A stretch of DNA of 64,000 nt from Clostridium magnum DSM 2767 (GCF_001623875.1 NZ_LWAE01000001.1:62001-126000); one strand, 5' to 3'. Counted from the stretch's first letter, positions 8,257 to 18,534 are shown. The notes: generated by a model from the letters alone, not told the origin. Numbers and translations are program-made.

Positions 8257-9519
8257 TTATTCAGAGCAAGAAACTCTTCTTATATCTGCACCTAGTGCTT
8301 TAAATTTATCTTCGATATTTGGATAACCTCTGTCAATGTGCTCAATGCTTAAGACTTCTGTTGAACCTTCAGCTATAAGACCAGCAATTACCATAGCTGC
8401 ACCGGCTCTTAAGTCCGTTGCCTTTACTACAGCGCCGGAAAGCTTATCTACTCCATCTATAATAGCAGTTCTTCCTTCTACCTTTACATTAGCGCCCATC
8501 TTCTTTAATTCGTCAACGTGTTTAAGTCTACTTTCCCATATGCTTTCATTAATAATACTTCGGCCTTTAGCTACAGTTAAAAGTGTACTCATAGGTTGTT
8601 GTACATCCGTTGGAAAACCAGGATAAGGTTGAGTCTTTATATTAACTCCTTTAAGTCTACCAGTAGCTTTTACAGTAATAGAATCACCATTTTCTGTTAC
8701 CTCAGCACCTATTTCTATAAGCTTTGCAGAGATAGACTCAAGATGTTTTGGAATAACATTTTCTATAGTTACTTCGCCACCACAAGCAGCAGCAGCTATC
8801 ATATATGTACCAGCCTCTATTTGATCTGGTATTACACTATATGAGCAACCTTTTAACTCTTTTACTCCAACAACTCTTATTATATCAGTACCAGCACCTT
8901 TTATATTAGCGCCCATGCTATTTAAAAAGTTTGCTACATCTACTACGTGAGGTTCTTTTGCTACATTTTCCAAAGTAGTTACACCTTCAGCAAGTGTAGC
9001 TGCTAACATAACATTTATTGTAGCACCTACTGTTACGACATCAAAAAATATATTAGTACCAATTAATCTATCAGCTTCAACTGTTACACATCCATGTTTA
9101 ATCTCTACTCTTGCCCCTAGAGCTTCAAAACCTTTTATATGTTGATCTATAGGTCTAACACCAATAGGGCATCCTCCAGGTAGTTCTACACTAGCCTTTT
9201 TAAACCTGCCTAAAAGAGCACCTATCAAGTAGTAAGATGCTCTCATTTTTCTTACATCTTCAGTATTAGCATTTACGTTATTTATAGAGGTACTATCTAT
9301 TACAACAGAATTTTTACCTATAATTATATTACAGCCTAAACTTTCAAGTATTCTCTCTAAACAATGAACATCCTCAATGTCAGGTATATTATCTATAGTA
9401 CAAGTACCTTTACTGGCCATTATTGCAGCAGGAACTATTGCTACAGCAGCGTTCTTAGCACCATTTATTTCTATACAACCAGAAAGAGGGTTACCACCAT
9501 TAATAACTAATTTATCCAT
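8257..9519 (-). CDS. murA: UDP-N-acetylglucosamine 1-carboxyvinyltransferase
   Basis: This enzyme transfers enolpyruvate from PEP to UDP-GlcNAc, the first committed step of peptidoglycan synthesis and the fosfomycin target. The 420-residue product has the catalytic Cys in the loop [14 protein letters not shown], the start NGAKNAA and the two inside-out alpha/beta domains with [12 protein letters not shown] near the end. The frame reaches 9543, but MDKLVINGG at 9519 is the normal family start and has AAGGA upstream; the ATGs at 9543, 9540 and 9531 are less likely. Firmicutes often carry two murA genes; only one is in view. Confidence 0.95.
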   Translation of the reverse strand: MDKLVINGGNPLSGCIEINGAKNAAVAIVPAAIMASKGTCTIDNIPDIEDVHCLERILESLGCNIIIGKNSVVIDSTSINNVNANTEDVRKMRASYYLIGALLGRFKKASVELPGGCPIGVRPIDQHIKGFEALGARVEIKHGCVTVEADRLIGTNIFFDVVTVGATINVMLAATLAEGVTTLENVAKEPHVVDVANFLNSMGANIKGAGTDIIRVVGVKELKGCSYSVIPDQIEAGTYMIAAAACGGEVTIENVIPKHLESISAKLIEIGAEVTENGDSITVKATGRLKGVNIKTQPYPGFPTDVQQPMSTLLTVAKGRSIINESIWESRLKHVDELKKMGANVKVEGRTAIIDGVDKLSGAVVKATDLRAGAAMVIAGLIAEGSTEVLSIEHIDRGYPNIEDKFKALGADIRRVSCSE

Positions 9520-9543
9520 TCCCGCATCCATCCTTATCATCAA

Positions 9544-9932
9544 TTTTTATTTATATATCTAAATTTAGAAAATCTTTAATTCAAATTATTACACAAACTT
9601 TATTATAACATAATTCTATAATATTTTAACACTAATTTTAAAAATGTGAATAGGTTGTTTATGTTGTATCTAAAAAAATTTTGAAATTACCTTAAGAAAT
9701 TTATAGTATATAACAATATTAGGTGTTTATGTTATATATGTGTGTTATTATGTTAGAGTGAGATATAATATATTATGAATATAGAAAATAATTTTATCTT
9801 TATTTTTAAATAATTAGTGGTATATTTTTGTGTGAAAATATGATAAAAAATAATTATATGTTATAATAATGTTTAATTTATACATACTAAGTAGTACGTA
9901 ATGATTATTAATTTTTGGGGGACTGGAAAAGT
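9544..9932. other. Divergent A/T-rich promoter region between murA and the 2H phosphoesterase gene
   Basis: About 390 bp carry no gene. A TATAAT-type -10 is seen for the plus-strand gene at 9862-9867, and a TTATAAT-like element for murA lies near 9600 on the minus strand. Both -35 regions are weak. I see no riboswitch or other structured element. Confidence 0.45.
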
Positions 9933-10481
9933 ATGAAATATTATTTAGTTGCTTTATTTGACAAAAATTCTTATTCCTATATTGAGGAAATACAGAGGAA
10001 TATATGTAAAAAGTACAAGATATATAAAAATATGCCTGTGTTACACATAACTTTAGAAATTATAGGAGATCCAGATATAGAAAAGCTAAATAAAATAATT
10101 TCTGATATGATAAAACCATATAAAAAGTTTAAAGTGGAAATTAATGGAGCTATTTGTTTTGATCCGCCTTATAAATCAGTAAATTTAAAAATTGAGAATA
10201 AGGGATATATTATTAGACTAGCTAGACAGTTAAATGATACTTTAAAGTTACATGGATTTGATGTAAGAGACAATATTGATAATTGGGACTTACACGTAGC
10301 CTTAGCAAATACTAATCATGCTATAAGGGAGTGGAGTTCAAAAGAGTACGTTGCTGCTTGTCAAAGTACTAAAAAAGAAGACATACACAAGATGGCGAAA
10401 ATAGATAGGATAGAACTCTGGAAACCAATAAATAATAAAAAGGAAATGGTAGTAAAAAGTTTTTTACTTAAAGACTTTTAA
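9933..10481 (+). CDS. 2'-5' RNA ligase family (2H phosphoesterase) protein
   Basis: This 182-residue protein has the two-histidine arrangement of the 2H superfamily. The first motif is HITLEIIGD near residue 40; the second, HVALAN near residue 120, has Ala where the family usually has Thr or Ser. Members hydrolyse or ligate 2'-5' or cyclic phosphodiester RNA ends. The cellular substrate here is unknown, and the altered second motif leaves activity open. GGGGGA lies about 10 nt before ATG 9933; an upstream TTG at 9915 is in frame but inside the ribosome binding site. It is a single gene with a strong terminator. Confidence 0.78.
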   Translation: MKYYLVALFDKNSYSYIEEIQRNICKKYKIYKNMPVLHITLEIIGDPDIEKLNKIISDMIKPYKKFKVEINGAICFDPPYKSVNLKIENKGYIIRLARQLNDTLKLHGFDVRDNIDNWDLHVALANTNHAIREWSSKEYVAACQSTKKEDIHKMAKIDRIELWKPINNKKEMVVKSFLLKDF

Positions 10482-10506
10482 CAATACAATTAAGTAACTT
10501 AAATAT

Positions 10507-10552
10507 AAGAAATTCCTACATACTAAGGAGGTGTGTGGGAATTTCTTTTTTT
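10507..10552 (+). terminator. Rho-independent terminator of the 2H phosphoesterase gene
   Basis: A 14-bp stem (10507-10520 with about 10534-10547, one G-U pair) is followed by a T run. It separates this gene from the ribose operon. Confidence 0.88.
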
Positions 10553-10597
10553 AAAAAAACTTTTATGAATAGCTATGAAAAAGTTTACAAAAACTAA

Positions 10598-10660
10598 TTG
10601 ACATATAGGAAATAATAATATACAATTTACTTAATCGGTTAACTAAACCGGTTAACTTAA
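10598..10660 (+). promoter_or_regulatory. Ribose operon promoter with LacI/RbsR-type operator repeats
   Basis: A consensus -35 TTGACA (10598-10603) is followed after 17 bp by TACAAT (10621-10626). Directly downstream, CGGTTAACT occurs twice (10636-10644 and 10649-10657), and CGGTT/AACCG form an inverted repeat at 10636-10650. The second copy is part of a near-palindrome centred on AACCGGTT, typical of LacI-family operators. Overlap with the transcription start predicts repression, most simply by the RbsR encoded at the operon's end; binding is inferred. Confidence 0.82.
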
Positions 10661-10676
10661 AAAGAGGTGATTAAAA

Positions 10677-11612
10677 ATGCAAAAAAATGTTTGTATTTTA
10701 GGAAGTATAAATATGGATCTAGTTTTAAGAGTTAATAGATTAGTAAAGCCAGGAGAAACTATCTTATCAAAAAATTTTAAAAAGGTTTCCGGAGGAAAAG
10801 GTGCTAATCAAGCAGTAGCTGCTAAAAGATTAGGTGCAAATGTTTCTTTTATAGGAATGGTTGGTGCTGATGATAACGGTTTCGAAATAGTGAAGGCTTT
10901 TAAAGAAGATAAAATAGATGTTAGTCACATAAAGGTTAGTAATAATGATCCTACGGGTATGGCAATTATCACTGTGGATGATGACGGCAGAAACTCAATT
11001 GTGGTAGTTCCAGGAGCTAACATGAAAATTGATAATACCTCAATAGAGGAATCAAAAGATGTTATAAAGGATTCTAAGCTTTTAATAGCACAGTTTGAGA
11101 CATCAATAGAAGCTACAATAAAAGCTTTTAAGATTGCTAAGGAAAATGGCGTAATTACTATTTTGAATCCAGCGCCAGCAAGGAATATTCCAGAAGAATT
11201 ATTGAAATTAACAGATATTATAGCACCAAATGAAACTGAGGTGTTCGAACTTACGGATATTAAGGTGGATGACACTGATAAAATAAGAGAAGCTGCAGAT
11301 AAACTCATTGAAAAGGGAGCAAAGTTTGTAATAATAACTTTGGGAGAGAGAGGTGCAGCTTTAGCTGACAAGGAAAAGATTACAATTGTGCCAGCGTATA
11401 AAGTAAAAGCTGTAGATACAACTGCAGCTGGTGATAGTTTTATAGGAGCATTAGCTACTAAACTACAAAATAAGAAGGAAGTGTGCTTTGAAAATATAGA
11501 AGAAGCTATTAAATTTGCTAATAAGGTTTCATCAATTGTAGTGCAGAAACAAGGTGCACAGCCATCACTTCCATACTTAGACGAGGTATTAAAAGCATAT
11601 AAGGAGGAGTAA
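10677..11612 (+). CDS. rbsK: Ribokinase
   Basis: This 311-residue PfkB-family sugar kinase phosphorylates D-ribose at O5 with ATP, feeding ribose 5-phosphate to the pentose phosphate pathway and to PRPP synthesis. The family signatures are [15 protein letters not shown] near residue 42 and the catalytic anion-hole motif [13 protein letters not shown] near residue 250. It starts the rbs operon, with GAGGTG before the ATG, and rbsD begins 4 bp after its stop. Having the kinase first in the operon is a common Firmicute arrangement. Confidence 0.96.
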   Translation: MQKNVCILGSINMDLVLRVNRLVKPGETILSKNFKKVSGGKGANQAVAAKRLGANVSFIGMVGADDNGFEIVKAFKEDKIDVSHIKVSNNDPTGMAIITVDDDGRNSIVVVPGANMKIDNTSIEESKDVIKDSKLLIAQFETSIEATIKAFKIAKENGVITILNPAPARNIPEELLKLTDIIAPNETEVFELTDIKVDDTDKIREAADKLIEKGAKFVIITLGERGAALADKEKITIVPAYKVKAVDTTAAGDSFIGALATKLQNKKEVCFENIEEAIKFANKVSSIVVQKQGAQPSLPYLDEVLKAYKEE

Positions 11613-11616
11613 CATT

Positions 11617-12012
11617 ATGAAAAAGTCAGCATTATTAAATTCAAATATTTCTGAAGTTGTATCTAGAATGGGACATACAGATGCTTTGGCCATAGGAGAT
11701 TGTGGTCTTCCTATTCCTGATGAGACTAAAAGAATAGATATAGCGCTTATAAAAAATATACCTACCTTTATAGATACATTAAGAGTTGTTTTGATGGAGC
11801 TCCAAATTGAAGGAGTAGAGATAGCTAAGGAAACTATGGAGGTTAGTCCAAATTTATATGAAGAGATAAAGAAAGCTATTGGAGATGTTAAGATAACAGT
11901 AATTACTCATGAGGAATTGAAACAAAAATTGAAGGACTGTAAAGCCGTGATAAGAACGGGAGAACAAACTCCATATGCAAATATAATATTAAAATCAGGT
12001 GTTGTTTTTTAA
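11617..12012 (+). CDS. rbsD: D-ribose pyranase
   Basis: This 131-residue protein interconverts the beta-pyranose and furanose forms of ribose, so that imported pyranose becomes usable by ribokinase. The N-terminal [17 protein letters not shown] carries the catalytic His and Asp, and the C-terminus [15 protein letters not shown] is typical of the RbsD/FucU family. The length equals that of B. subtilis RbsD. It sits between rbsK and rbsA in one transcription unit. Confidence 0.96.
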   Translation: MKKSALLNSNISEVVSRMGHTDALAIGDCGLPIPDETKRIDIALIKNIPTFIDTLRVVLMELQIEGVEIAKETMEVSPNLYEEIKKAIGDVKITVITHEELKQKLKDCKAVIRTGEQTPYANIILKSGVVF

Positions 12013-12035
12013 AAATATTTCTAGGAGGAAAAGAT

Positions 12036-13535
12036 ATGGAAAATAATAAGCCTCTATTACAAATGGTTGACATATCAAAATCTTTTCCAGGTGTAAAGGC
12101 ACTTCAAAATGTAAACCTGAAGGTGCATAGAGGAGAAGTGTTAGCATTACTTGGAGAAAATGGAGCAGGAAAATCAACGCTTATGAAAATACTAAGTGGT
12201 GTTTATAAAAAAGATTTAGGTAAAGTTATTATAGATGGAGATGAAGTAGAGATTCAGGGAATTAAACATGCTGAAAGCTTAGGTATAACAATTATACATC
12301 AAGAACTTAGTGTACTTCCTAATTTGACCGTATCTGAAAATATATTTTTAGGAAATGAGAAATTCAGTAAGGGAACTAGAAGAATAAATAAAGCTTTGAT
12401 GAGTGAAAGAAGTAAAAGCTTCTTGGAGCAAATTGGGTGTAATATAGAGCCAGATACTTTAGTAAAAGATATAAATGTAGGCGAAATGCAGATGATTGAG
12501 ATTGCAAAAGCATTAACTAAAAATTCAAGTATTATTATTATGGATGAACCTACGACTGCACTTACAGATGTAGAAACAAAAAAATTATTTGAGGTAATAC
12601 GAAAATTAAAAGAAAAAGGAATGGCTATCATATATATATCTCACAGAATGGACGAAATTTTTGAAATTTGTGATTCAATAACGGTTTTAAGAGATGGTAA
12701 ATACGTTGGAGATGTTGAAACTAAAAAAGTCACTAAAGATGACCTAATAACTATGATGGTTGGTAGAAAGCTTGAAGAACAATTTCCTTATAAAGAATTT
12801 GATAAAACAGAAACTTTATTGAAAGTTGAGAATGTATCATTAAGGGATAAAGTGAAAAATGCTAGCTTCGAAGTTAAGGCAGGAGAGATTTTGGGTGTTG
12901 CTGGTCTTATGGGTGCAGGAAGAACAGAACTTGCAAAAACCATTTTTGGTGACTATAAGATGAACTCTGGCGAAATTTATGTAGATGGTAAAAAGGTAAG
13001 GATAAAATCACCTAAGGATGCAATAGAATATGGAATTTGTTATCTTTCAGAAGATAGAAAAAAAGAAGGGTTGATTTTAAATATGTCTGTAAGAGAAAAT
13101 ATGACCCTTTCTAACTTGAAAACTTATGAAAATAATTTAATGAAGATAAATAAAAGATCAGAAAAATCAGAAGTTAAAGAGTATATACAAAAGCTTTCAA
13201 TAAAGACTCCCACTCAAGAACAATTAATAAAAAATCTTAGTGGAGGTAATCAACAAAAAGTAATTTTGGCAAAATGGCTTATGCTTTCTCCTAAGGTTTT
13301 AATAATCGACGAACCTACAAAGGGAATAGATGTAGGTGCAAAAAAAGAAATATATGAAGTATTAAATGAGTTAAAGAGTGCTGGAAAGGCTGTTATAATG
13401 ATTTCTTCTGACATGGCGGAAATAATTGGTGTAAGTGATAGAGTAATGGTAATGCATGAAGGAAAAATTACAGGTCAATTAAATAGAAACGAATTAACTC
13501 AAGAAAATATAATGAAGTATGCTATTGGTATTTAA
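12036..13535 (+). CDS. rbsA: Ribose ABC transporter ATP-binding protein
   Basis: This 499-residue protein has two fused ABC domains and powers ribose import. Domain 1 (about 1-240) has an intact Walker A (GENGAGKST) and Walker B ([11 protein letters not shown]) but a poor signature ([14 protein letters not shown]). Domain 2 (about 255-499) has a degenerate Walker A (GLMGAGRTE) and a good signature LSGGNQQK with [11 protein letters not shown]. This asymmetry, with one functional site, is normal for the family. AGGAGG precedes the ATG. It acts with RbsC and RbsB, encoded next. Confidence 0.96.
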   Translation: MENNKPLLQMVDISKSFPGVKALQNVNLKVHRGEVLALLGENGAGKSTLMKILSGVYKKDLGKVIIDGDEVEIQGIKHAESLGITIIHQELSVLPNLTVSENIFLGNEKFSKGTRRINKALMSERSKSFLEQIGCNIEPDTLVKDINVGEMQMIEIAKALTKNSSIIIMDEPTTALTDVETKKLFEVIRKLKEKGMAIIYISHRMDEIFEICDSITVLRDGKYVGDVETKKVTKDDLITMMVGRKLEEQFPYKEFDKTETLLKVENVSLRDKVKNASFEVKAGEILGVAGLMGAGRTELAKTIFGDYKMNSGEIYVDGKKVRIKSPKDAIEYGICYLSEDRKKEGLILNMSVRENMTLSNLKTYENNLMKINKRSEKSEVKEYIQKLSIKTPTQEQLIKNLSGGNQQKVILAKWLMLSPKVLIIDEPTKGIDVGAKKEIYEVLNELKSAGKAVIMISSDMAEIIGVSDRVMVMHEGKITGQLNRNELTQENIMKYAIGI

Positions 13536-13573
13536 TTTATTCATTAATATAAAAATACGAAGGAGAAGGTAAA

Positions 13574-14503
13574 ATGGGAAAAGATGTTAAAAGTTTACTT
13601 TTTAAGTATAAATCTTTGATTGGACTAATAATACTTTGTTTAGCTATATCCTGTGTTGCTCCTAGATTTCTCACTATTACCAACATGCTCAATGTATTTA
13701 CTCAGGTTTCAGTTAATGCAATAATTGCGGTAGGTATGTGTTTTGTAATATTAACCGGTGGAATAGACTTATCTGTTGGGTCAACCCTTGCAATAGCAGG
13801 TGCTGTGGCAGCAACTTTAGCACAGAAAAATTTTAATATTTTTATAATATTAGTTGTAGTTTTAATAATTGGTGGTTTAATCGGTTTTATTAATGGAATA
13901 ATAGTTTCGAAGGGAAAAATCCAGGCTTTTATAGTAACATTAGCTACTATGACAGTATTTAGAGGAGTAACTTATGTTTATACTAATGGAACTCCGATAT
14001 CTGGGCTTGGATCAAGCTTTACTGTAATTGGTAATGGAACCTTAGCAGGAATACCTGTACCTGTTATAATAATAATCCTCGTGGTTTTAGTAGCATGGTA
14101 TGTATTAAGTCAAACTAGATATGGTAGATATGTATATGCTGTCGGTGGAAATGAAGATTCAGCAAGATTATCAGGTATTAATACAGATAAAATTAAATCT
14201 TTAGTTTATGTTTTATGTGGTGTAACAGCTGCACTAAGTGCTGTTGTGGTAACAAGTAGAATAGGATCTGCATCTCCTAATGCAGGAAGCGGTTTTGAAC
14301 TAGATGCTATTGCTGCAGTTGTACTTGGAGGTACTAGTCTTTCAGGTGGAGAAGGGTCTGTTATTGGTACAATAATAGGTGCAATGATAATAGGCGTATT
14401 AAATAATGGACTAAACTTAATGAATGTATCACCATTTTATCAATTAATAGTAAAGGGATTAGTTATATTATTAGCTGTTATGCTTGATAAGAAAAATAAA
14501 TAA
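13574..14503 (+). CDS. rbsC: Ribose ABC transporter permease
   Basis: This 309-residue integral membrane protein of the BPD-transporter type 2 family has about eight to ten helices. Family signatures include GGIDLSVGS near residue 62, the cytoplasmic coupling loop with YAVGGNEDSARLSGI near residue 190, and GGTSLSGGEGS. It forms the translocation channel, probably as a homodimer, with RbsA. The length is normal. AAGGAGAAGG precedes the ATG. Confidence 0.96.
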   Translation: MGKDVKSLLFKYKSLIGLIILCLAISCVAPRFLTITNMLNVFTQVSVNAIIAVGMCFVILTGGIDLSVGSTLAIAGAVAATLAQKNFNIFIILVVVLIIGGLIGFINGIIVSKGKIQAFIVTLATMTVFRGVTYVYTNGTPISGLGSSFTVIGNGTLAGIPVPVIIIILVVLVAWYVLSQTRYGRYVYAVGGNEDSARLSGINTDKIKSLVYVLCGVTAALSAVVVTSRIGSASPNAGSGFELDAIAAVVLGGTSLSGGEGSVIGTIIGAMIIGVLNNGLNLMNVSPFYQLIVKGLVILLAVMLDKKNK

Positions 14504-14562
14504 TTATATATAAAAAATTTATATATAAAAATTACAATTGAAACTAAGGGAGGAATTTAATC

Positions 14563-15483
14563 ATGAAAAGAATTGGTTTAAAGATGGTATCACTTGCAAT
14601 AACAGGAGTGCTTGCAATTGCGGGTCTTACAGGATGTGGAACTAAAACTCAACAGGGGACTCAAGGTACTAGTGGAAACAAAAAAATAGGTATGGTAGTA
14701 TCAACTCTAAATAATCCATTTTTCGTTACAATGAAAGATGGAGCAACTAAAAAGGCAAAAGAACTTGGCTATGATTTAGTAGTTATTGATTCACAAAATG
14801 ATGCAAGCAAAGAAAGAGCAAATGTAGATGACCTTATACAACAAGGTGTTTCAGCATTAATTATAAATCCGACAGATAGTGATGCCGTTGGAAATTCAAT
14901 AAAAGCAGCAAATGATAAAAAAATTCCAGTTTTAACTGTAGACAGACAAGCAAATCAAGGTACTGTTGTTACTCATATAGCCTCAGACAATGTTAAAGGT
15001 GGAAAGTTAGCAGCAGAGTTTATACTTGAAAAGTTAGGTGGTAAGGCTAATATAGTTGAGCTTCAAGGATTACCAGGAGCGTCAGCTACAAGAGATAGAG
15101 GTAAGGGATTCCATGAAGGTGTTGATGGTAAGGCTAACGTAAAGGTGGTTGCAAGCCAGGCAGCAGACTTTGATAGACAAAAGGGATTAAATGTAATGCA
15201 AAACATAATGCAGTCTACACCACAATTTGATGCTGTATTTGCTCACAATGATGAAATGGCATTAGGAGCAGTTAAAGCATTAAGTGGTAAGAATGTTATA
15301 ATTGTAGGTTTTGATGGTACTGATGACGCTAAAAAGGCAGTTGAAAGCGGAGAAATGACAGCTACAGTTGCTCAACAACCAGATTTAATGGGAAGCTTAG
15401 CTGTTGAAAATGCAGTAAAGGTTGTAAAAGGTGAAACTGTAGAAAAACAAATTCCAGTAGATTTAAAACTTATAAAGAAATAG
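14563..15483 (+). CDS. rbsB: Ribose ABC transporter substrate-binding lipoprotein
   Basis: This 306-residue protein is exported and lipid-anchored: its signal peptide ends in the lipobox IAGLTGC at about residue 25, followed by a Gln/Gly/Thr-rich linker. The type 1 periplasmic-binding fold follows, with VVSTLNNPFF at the ribose-binding start, VDRQAN, and NDEMALGA and GFDGTDDAKKA near the end. It delivers ribose to RbsAC on the outer face of the membrane. A strong hairpin just after the stop limits read-through into rbsR. Confidence 0.96.
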   Translation: MKRIGLKMVSLAITGVLAIAGLTGCGTKTQQGTQGTSGNKKIGMVVSTLNNPFFVTMKDGATKKAKELGYDLVVIDSQNDASKERANVDDLIQQGVSALIINPTDSDAVGNSIKAANDKKIPVLTVDRQANQGTVVTHIASDNVKGGKLAAEFILEKLGGKANIVELQGLPGASATRDRGKGFHEGVDGKANVKVVASQAADFDRQKGLNVMQNIMQSTPQFDAVFAHNDEMALGAVKALSGKNVIIVGFDGTDDAKKAVESGEMTATVAQQPDLMGSLAVENAVKVVKGETVEKQIPVDLKLIKK

Positions 15484-15484
15484 T

Positions 15485-15512
15485 AAAATCCAGGGTTAAC
15501 ACCCTGGATTTT
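15485..15512 (+). terminator. Terminator or attenuator between rbsB and rbsR
   Basis: A perfect 12-bp stem (15485-15496 with 15501-15512) has a 4-nt loop and a T-rich 3' arm. It begins two bases after the rbsB stop codon, so rbsR is expected at lower level or from its own promoter. Confidence 0.85.
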
Positions 15513-15588
15513 ATAAAATATAATTTTAAGTATGAGGGTATAGAAAATTTGAAGAAAATTACAGAATTAAATTCGATGAGGGGTAACG

Positions 15589-16587
15589 ATGAAGAAGGTA
15601 ACAATGCTTGATATTGCAAAAAAAGCGGGAGTTTCAAAGGCTACGGTTTCGATGGTACTGAATAAGAGAGATCAGAGCATAAGCGAGGAAACTAAGAAAA
15701 AAATACTAAAATTAGCCGAAGAGTTAAATTATATTCCAAACTCATTAGCTAGAGGGCTAAGTACTAAAAAGACAGGGACGATAGGGATAATATTGCCCGA
15801 TATCACAAACCCATTTTTCTCGTCCATTGCAAGAGCTATTGAGGATGCTGCTAATTCATTAGAGTATAATGTAATACTTTGCAATACAGATAATGAAATT
15901 GATAAGGAAGTAGATTATATAAAGCTACTTATAAGTAAAATTGTAGATGGGGTTATCTTTATAGCAGGAGGAGAAAGTAGTAGCAGTGTGAAAATTTTGA
16001 AAAGTAATAACATACCTTTTGTGCTTGTGGATAGATATATTGATAACTATAAGGATGAACATGGGGTGTATTTGTTAAATGAAGAGGGTGTTATAAAAGG
16101 AATTGATTATTTGTATAAAAAAGGAAATGAAAAAATTGTTTTTGTGAAAGGCCATGAAAATATTACAGTCTCCAATGAAAGATTAAAAGGATACAAGTAT
16201 GCAATGAATAAATATGGCATATATGATGAAAATCTAATATTTAAAGGCAACTTTAATATAGAAGGAGGAATTAAGGCTACTGAGGCAATATTAAGCAAAC
16301 TAGATAAGGTTGAGGCCATATTTTATAGTAATGACATGATGGCTTTAGGTGGAATGAAGGTTTTATTAAGAAAGGGTTTTAGGATTCCAGAGGATATAAG
16401 AATAATGGGCTTTGACAACATAGATATATGCGGAATTTTTGAACCAGAGCTAACTACAATAGGGCAGCCTATATATAAGATGGGAAAAGAGGCTTGTAAG
16501 CTGCTTATAAATATAATAAATGAAGTAGATATTAAGGATAAAGAAATTTATTTTGAAACAGAACTTATAATAAGAGGAACTGCTTAA
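15589..16587 (+). CDS. rbsR: LacI family transcriptional regulator, probable ribose operon repressor
   Basis: This 332-residue regulator has an N-terminal LacI helix-turn-helix (VTMLDIAKKAGVSKATVS) and hinge helix (residues about 1-60), then a ribose-binding-protein-like effector domain with IGIILPDITNPFF and NDMMALGG. The position after rbsB and the LacI-type operator before rbsK point to local control, released by ribose; this is inferred from context. Unlike B. subtilis, where rbsR comes first, it is last here and separated by a terminator. GAGGGG precedes the ATG. Confidence 0.9.
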   Translation: MKKVTMLDIAKKAGVSKATVSMVLNKRDQSISEETKKKILKLAEELNYIPNSLARGLSTKKTGTIGIILPDITNPFFSSIARAIEDAANSLEYNVILCNTDNEIDKEVDYIKLLISKIVDGVIFIAGGESSSSVKILKSNNIPFVLVDRYIDNYKDEHGVYLLNEEGVIKGIDYLYKKGNEKIVFVKGHENITVSNERLKGYKYAMNKYGIYDENLIFKGNFNIEGGIKATEAILSKLDKVEAIFYSNDMMALGGMKVLLRKGFRIPEDIRIMGFDNIDICGIFEPELTTIGQPIYKMGKEACKLLINIINEVDIKDKEIYFETELIIRGTA

Positions 16588-16600
16588 GAATAAATTAAGA

Positions 16601-16627
16601 CCCCGCATAAAGATATGCGGGGCTTTT
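16601..16627 (+). terminator. Rho-independent terminator after rbsR
   Basis: The arms CCCCGCAT (16601-16608) and ATGCGGGG (16615-16622) are followed by CTTTTT. It lies between convergent rbsR and glnA and may act in both directions, but the T tract is better on the plus strand. Confidence 0.9.
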
Positions 16628-16635
16628 TAAAATGA

Positions 16636-18534
16636 TTAAACGTCTAATAAGTTGTTTTTGTATGAAGTATATAAATCTCTAAGCTCAATTATCTTAGCAT
16701 CCATTTGAACTTGAAGTTCCGATACAGTTGCATAATCTCCAGCGCTTATAGCATCCTTTACTCTTGTAAATAAGCTCTTAGTTGAGTAAGTATCTTTTAA
16801 TAAATATTGTCTTAAAGCATGAACTTTCTGCCAGTTAGCTACATCAAGATCAAGAGCTCGCTCAGCGCAGTGAAGTTTCTTACAGCTTCTGATTTCATCA
16901 GCATAGTTAGAGATTATTCTTGAACTGATTTCAGTTAACCATCTTCTTTCTACACCAGTACGGAAACTGTTAAGTATTTTCTCTGAAAATACATCACCAC
17001 ATTTTAATACATCAAGTTTTTCTGGATATTTATCAAATGCTATTATATTTTCATAAACTGTAGCAGGTGCTTTACCAAATAATCTTGATCTTTCTTCATC
17101 AGTGTAATCTTCAAATACATCTTCTTCACTTCTGTAAGCTCTATCTTTTTCAAGATATGCAGTTTCTTCACCAGCAGCCTTTGAAAGCTCAGCAAGTAAA
17201 TCAGCTTCTGTTTTTTTGTTACCTATAGCATAGTTTATGCCATCCATTGAAGTAGTAAATAATGCTGCTAATGCTAAATAGGTGTTTGTGAATGGATTTG
17301 GAGCTCTAAGCTCAAATCTAGTTCCTAGAGGATTTTGTAAGTCTCTAATAACACCTAGTAATATAGTTCTATTTCTTGAAGGAACTTCAACTGAATGTCC
17401 TAAAGATGTAACTATACATACTGGAGCTTCAAATCCAGGTTTTAATCTTCTTAATGAATCGTTAGTAGCAGATACGATTGGGTTTATAACTTCATAGTTC
17501 TTTAATATACCCATTAATGATCCGTATCCATATATACTTAAGAAGCTGTTGTCAGTTGAAGCATATAGGTTAAATCTTTTTCCGTTGTTTAATTTTAAAG
17601 CAATACTTAAGTGAGTGTGTTCTCCGCTTCCAGCTACTCCGTGGATTGGTTTAGCTAAGAATGTAACATCAAGTCCGTATCTTCTGAAAGTTTCTTTTAC
17701 TAGTGTTCTAACGAAAAGTTCATTATCTGCAGCTTGAACAGCATCAGCATATTTCCAGTCTATTTCAAGTTGTTCCATAACGTGAGTAAGGTCACCAGTT
17801 TCGCTTAAGTGAGCCTTTATTCCACCAACTTCTTTATGTCCCATTTCTGGCTCTAAGCCATATGCTTCCATTAATAATAATGTTTCTTCAAGAGCTGATC
17901 TTACAGCACCTTTAGTTCTAGTCCAATATTGCTCTTGAAGAACTTGAGATGTTGAAAGTTCTTGAATTTCAGCAGTTTCATCTGGAGTTTTTACCCAGAA
18001 CTCAAGCTCAGTAGCAGCTGTAGCTATTACATCAGCTACATCCTCAAATTTAGCACCATATGATGCTAATAATTCAGGATTCTTCTTGTATGAATCAAGT
18101 AATGAGTCTTTAACATAAGCAGTTGCAGCTTTTAAAATGTGTCTAGAATCAACAGCTTTGCCCTCGTGTATTAAGAAGCAAGGAATTCTTAATGTTCCTA
18201 CTGGCTTATTTGTTTCTTCATCCATAAGTTCAAAGTTATAGTCTACGAACCAGTTAACTTCTGTATCAGCTATCATATCAACCTTAGCATTATTTAATGA
18301 TGCTATTCCAGGAAGAACAACTGATGATCCGTCTGTTTGGATTGCTCCCTTTAAGAATCCGCCAATATCTTCTAAGAAGATTTTCATAGGGATTTTTTCA
18401 TCTGTATCATTTCCAGATAAATCTATACCAACAAGGGATACAAATTTTATTTCTGAATGAGCAGTTAAAATACTTTTTAAGTCTTCTACTGAGTGATTTT
18501 CTTTTGAAATAACATAGATTAGATCTTTGTTCAT
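16636..18534 (-). CDS. glnA: Glutamine synthetase, large clostridial form
   Basis: This 632-residue enzyme should make glutamine from glutamate, ammonia and ATP. The catalytic GlnA core is clear: GSGEHTHLS (ATP/glutamate site), GFEAPVCIVTS, NRTILLGVI, and RFELRAPNPFTNTYLALAAL near residue 410. It is longer than the usual GSI (about 440-470) because of a roughly 180-residue helical C-terminal extension (from about 450). It is shorter than GSIII (about 700) and lacks the GSIII-type signature. GGGGAGGT precedes the ATG. The 355-bp upstream region holds paired palindromes that may be regulatory. No glnR lies nearby. Confidence 0.9.
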   Translation of the reverse strand: MNKDLIYVISKENHSVEDLKSILTAHSEIKFVSLVGIDLSGNDTDEKIPMKIFLEDIGGFLKGAIQTDGSSVVLPGIASLNNAKVDMIADTEVNWFVDYNFELMDEETNKPVGTLRIPCFLIHEGKAVDSRHILKAATAYVKDSLLDSYKKNPELLASYGAKFEDVADVIATAATELEFWVKTPDETAEIQELSTSQVLQEQYWTRTKGAVRSALEETLLLMEAYGLEPEMGHKEVGGIKAHLSETGDLTHVMEQLEIDWKYADAVQAADNELFVRTLVKETFRRYGLDVTFLAKPIHGVAGSGEHTHLSIALKLNNGKRFNLYASTDNSFLSIYGYGSLMGILKNYEVINPIVSATNDSLRRLKPGFEAPVCIVTSLGHSVEVPSRNRTILLGVIRDLQNPLGTRFELRAPNPFTNTYLALAALFTTSMDGINYAIGNKKTEADLLAELSKAAGEETAYLEKDRAYRSEEDVFEDYTDEERSRLFGKAPATVYENIIAFDKYPEKLDVLKCGDVFSEKILNSFRTGVERRWLTEISSRIISNYADEIRSCKKLHCAERALDLDVANWQKVHALRQYLLKDTYSTKSLFTRVKDAISAGDYATVSELQVQMDAKIIELRDLYTSYKNNLLDV

